Positions 60,927 to 64,000 of a stretch of 64,000 bases of DNA are shown one piece after another. The notes beneath the pieces were generated by a model. It saw only the letters and a list, made by a program, of their open reading frames with translations, was not told the DNA's origin and did no database searches. The stretch's first letter is position 1. Each line of letters begins with the position of its first letter. Source of the stretch: Candidatus Methanoperedens sp. (lineage in GTDB: Archaea; Halobacteriota; Methanosarcinia; Methanosarcinales; Methanoperedenaceae); assembly GCA_012026835.1 (NCBI GenBank), contig VEPN01000002.1, positions 99,726-163,725 of the forward strand, read 5' to 3'. The position numbers were made by a program, and so were the translations under genes.

Positions 60927-63546
60927 TCAAACTTCAGCAAGGTCTTTGCATATTAATTTCGCCTGCTCCAATACGGTCTCTGTTGCTTTCTTTTGCTTAT
61001 CTGGAGGATAACCATACTTCTTTAGTATCCTTTTGACCATGACCCTGAGCTTTGCCTGTACACTTTCTTTTAAAGTCCAGTCGATTGTAACATTCTTGCG
61101 AACAGTATCAACAAGTTCCCTTGCGATGATTGCTAATTTTTCATCGCCCAGAACTTTAACCGCGCTATCATTGACTTCCAACGCATCATAAAAAGCAAGT
61201 TCCTCTTCGTTTAAGTTTAACTCTTCTCCCCTGCGCTTTGCTTCACGCATTTCTTTTGCCAGTTCTATAAGTTCTTCAATAACCTGCGCAGTCTCTATAC
61301 TCTTATTCTGGTATTTTTTAATCGCTTTTTCCAGCATTTCTGCAAAAGACTTGCCCTGTATGAGATTCTTCTTTGACCGTGTTTTTATTTCATCATTCAG
61401 AAGCTTCCTGAGCAGTTCAAATGCAAGGTTCTTGTGAGGCATCCTCTTTACTTCTGCTAAAAATTCATCTGAGAGAATTGAGATATCAGGTTTCCTCAAC
61501 CCAACAGCATCAAATATGTCTATGACTTTATCCGTGACAATAGCCTTGGATATAATCTGCCTGATAGCAGAATCCAGTTCTTCCTGTGTTTTGCCCTCTA
61601 TTACTGTGGTTTTAGCAAGACCTGATCTTACCGCCTGGAAAAATCCAACTTCGTCTTGAATCTTTAAAGCTTCTTCATGCGGCACAGCAAGAGCGAACGC
61701 CTGCGACAATCTGGTTACATATTCCAGATATCTCTCTTTACCACTCTCCTGCTTTATTATAAAATCCATGGCAGCCGGGATAAGAGACATTTTTTCTCTT
61801 GATGTTGCCGCAAAGAATTTTTTATAATCAAATCCATGGAATAAAGCTGTAACCATTTCATATTTTTCAAGCATCAATGCAACCGCTTCTTCTTTATCCA
61901 GCGTGGTTTTACCTCTGCCTCCGCTTTCGGTATATTCAGATAATGCCTTCTTTAATTCATCCGCTATTCCGAGATAATCAACAACAAGTCCACCGGGTTT
62001 ATCTTTGAAAACACGGTTCACTCTTGCGATTGCCTGCATCAATCCATGGCTGCGCATGGGTTTATCAACATACATGGTATGGAGGCTTGGCGCATCAAAT
62101 CCTGTGAGCCACATATCCCGCACGATGACGAGCTTAAGAGGATCCGCAGGGTCTTTCATTCGCTCCCCGATTGCTTTGCGCCTGGGTTTTGTTCTTATAT
62201 GCTCCTGCCAGCTTGCATCATCGCTTGCAGAACCTGTCATTATGACCTTAATAATTCCTTTGTCATCGTCAGAATGATACCATTCCGGTCTCAGTTTAAC
62301 AATCTCATTGTTGAGTTCAATGCAGATACGCCTGCTCATACAGACAATCATACCTTTGCCGTCAAGAACTTCCAGCCGCTTCTCAAAATGATCAACAATA
62401 TCTTGAGCGATGAGTTTTATGCGCTTCTCGCTTCCAACTATAGTTTCAAGCCTTGCCCATTTGCTTTTCAGTTTCTCTTTCTTCTCTACTTCCTCGCCTT
62501 CTGTTACTTCTTCGAATTCAGGGTCAATCTTCGGGCGCTCATCCTGCTTTAATTCAAGCTTTGCTAATCTGCTTTCGTAATAAATCCTTACTGTAGCCCC
62601 GTCTTCTACTGCCTGCTCTATATCATAAATATCGATATAATTTCCAAACACAGCGGGAGTACTTCTATCTGATTTTTCTATCGGCGTACCAGTGAAGCCG
62701 ATAAATGAGGCATTGGGCAATGCATCCCTCATGTGTTTTGCGAAACCATCAATAAAGTCATATTGGCTTCTATGCGCCTCGTCTGCTATAACAATAATAT
62801 TTCTTCTTTCGGAGAGCAGAGGGTATCTATTTCCTTTCTCATCGGGAAGGAATTTCTGTATCGTTGTAAATACTATACCGCCCGATGCTACCCTGAGGAG
62901 TTCCTTTAATTGGTTTCTTGATGCTGTCTGTACAGGTTTTTGTCTTAGCAGTTCATGACATCGACTGAATGTGCCAAATAACTGATCGTCCAGGTCATTC
63001 CTATCCGTTAATACTACAATTGTTGGATTATCCAAGGCTAAAACCAGTTTTCCCGTGTAAAAAGCCATAGTCAGGCTTTTTCCAGAACCCTGTGTATGCC
63101 AGACCACACCGCAGCGCTTATCTCCATTCGGGCTAGATGCTCTGAGTGTCGTTTCTATTGCTTTATTGACTGCATGGTATTGATGATAGGCTGCCAGTTT
63201 CTTATGGATATCCTGCCGTTCCTGTTCAAATACTATGAAGTGCTTTATCAGGTCGAGCAGTATTTTCTTATCAAACATCCCCTGAAACAGGACTTCCAGT
63301 TGCGGCATAGCTGAAGGAGCTATTTCTTTCCCTTCTATCGTTTTCCAGGGCATGAACCTCTCTTTGTTGGAGGTTACTGTACCTGCTCTTGCTTCTATTC
63401 CATCGCTGATGACTGAGATTGCATTGTAATGGAACAGTGAAGGAATCTGGATTTTGTAGGTTTCTATCTGGTTAAAAGCAGTCCATATCGTTGCATTTTC
63501 GTCCGCGGGGTTTTTCAGTTCAATTACAACTAGTGTCATGTCAATA
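60927..63546 (-). pseudogene. hsdR: Type I restriction subunit HsdR, 5' end cut off by an IS element
   Basis: About 870 residues of HsdR. It begins within the nuclease domain at [18 protein letters not shown] (the ELK of the PD-ELK site), continues with [14 protein letters not shown], Walker [22 protein letters not shown], motif [26 protein letters not shown] and the C-terminal coupling domain. The upstream catalytic Asp part and the true start are missing because IS630-type sequence begins at about 63547. A frame continues to 63680 but that stretch is antisense to the transposase gene. DNA cleavage should be lost. No hsdM or hsdS is in the window. Confidence 0.85.
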
Positions 63547-64000
63547 GTGTAAGGTCGTAAACTATATATTATATTTCCTTCATGATATATCTGAGAGGAT
63601 GGACCATGAAGAAATATATTGTAACACTTTCCAAAGAAGAACGCGACACCCTTCGAGAGATTACCTTTAAAGGCACTCATAAATCACAGAAAATTCTCAA
63701 TGCTCAGATTCTGCTTGGATGTGATGAAGGGGAGTTTCAGATTGAACGTTCAACCAATGAAGAAATTGCTCGTGTTTTGGGCACGAGTATGAGAAAAATA
63801 GATCGCGCGAAGAAGCGATTTGTCATGGAAGGTATGGAAGCAGCTCTTATCAAGAAAAAAGGAAGCCGTGTATATGAAAAAAAGACTGATGGGGATTTTG
63901 AAGCCCATCTGGTTGCACTGAGTTGCAGTGAACCGCCAGAAGGCTTTTCAAGATGGTCCCTGAGAATGTTAGCTGACAAAGTTGTCGATCTTGATTATAT
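63547..64000 (+). mobile_element. IS630-family insertion sequence, left part
   Basis: The hsdR reading frame stops making sense at TA 63545-63546, the dinucleotide that IS630/Tc1 elements target. GTGTAAGGTCGTAAAC follows and is the likely start of the terminal inverted repeat. The transposase gene begins 59 bases inside, and the element runs past the window. Confidence 0.75.
63606..64000 (+). CDS. IS630-family transposase, N-terminal part
   Basis: About 131 residues from ATG 63606 (GAGAGGATGGACC before it) to the window edge. The opening [19 protein letters not shown], the helix-turn-helix [25 protein letters not shown] and the second one [15 protein letters not shown] are typical of IS630 transposases; the DDE catalytic domain would lie beyond the window. 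Confidence 0.88.
   Translation, partial: MKKYIVTLSKEERDTLREITFKGTHKSQKILNAQILLGCDEGEFQIERSTNEEIARVLGTSMRKIDRAKKRFVMEGMEAALIKKKGSRVYEKKTDGDFEAHLVALSCSEPPEGFSRWSLRMLADKVVDLDY

Noticed and set aside
63547..63680. hsdR reading frame extended to ATG 63680
   Set aside because: The extra codons are antisense to IS630-type sequence and do not resemble HsdR.
63737..63979. Minus-strand 80-codon frame
   Set aside because: It is antisense to the IS630 transposase.

Overview
The window reads as archaeal DNA. Many genes lie in tightly packed, ATGA-coupled operons with GGTGATT or GGAGG ribosome-binding sites, and promoters have TATA boxes about 25 bases before near-leaderless starts. It carries an AtwA-type ABC protein (component A2 of methyl-coenzyme M reductase activation), NikR, archaeal CRISPR modules with csa1 and csa3, and an IS630-type transposase. 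A methanogen or anaerobic methane oxidiser of the Methanosarcinales, for example a Methanoperedens-like organism, is the best guess. That assignment is inference; no rRNA or mcr gene is present to settle it.

Layout. (1) 1-9049, mostly minus strand, is a metal region. It holds a Zn/Cd-type P1B ATPase, a NikR-like regulator, and a seven-gene operon of ArsR regulator, AtwA-like ABC protein with a C-terminal helical repeat extension, zinc ribbon, ferredoxin, MerB, MerA and an HMA (MerP-like) protein. A Met-rich PepSY-like protein and a SHOCT protein follow. (2) About 9.2-27.7 kb, all plus strand, looks like an integrated plasmid- or virus-like element. It encodes RadC, a methylase-helicase with an intein in its P-loop, a DUF1848 radical-SAM-like protein, many small unknown zinc-ribbon proteins, a Ku/ATP-dependent ligase (NHEJ) pair, a free-standing LAGLIDADG endonuclease, a ThiF-like protein and a tyrosine recombinase at the right edge. 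Three short hairpin repeats with compensatory stem changes lie in it or at its left edge.

(3) 27.7-51.2 kb is a CRISPR-Cas island. It has one array of 30 identical 37-nt repeats transcribed from the minus strand. The adaptation genes form two blocks, csa3-cas2-csa1 and cas1-cas4, separated by a type III-C-like effector operon (Cas10/Csx11-like protein without GGDD, Cmr1, Cmr3-like, Cmr4, Cmr5, Cmr6) headed by a free-standing Cas10-type HD protein and a HEAT-repeat protein. Both adaptation promoters share a 10-bp motif at the same distance from the start codon, a candidate Csa3 site. Divergently, a type I operon (cas3', HD protein, Cas8/Cas10d-like, Csc2-like Cas7, Cas5, cas6) has the gene order of subtype I-D but with the HD domain as a separate gene.

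(4) 51.3-64 kb is a defence and decay zone. It contains a UvrD-like helicase-nuclease and a relic of a second copy, an AbiE pair whose toxin gene is broken, a second tyrosine recombinase, a methyltransferase, a large membrane protein, a trypco2-domain protein, and a type I restriction gene hsdR cut at its 5' end by an IS630-family element that runs off the window.
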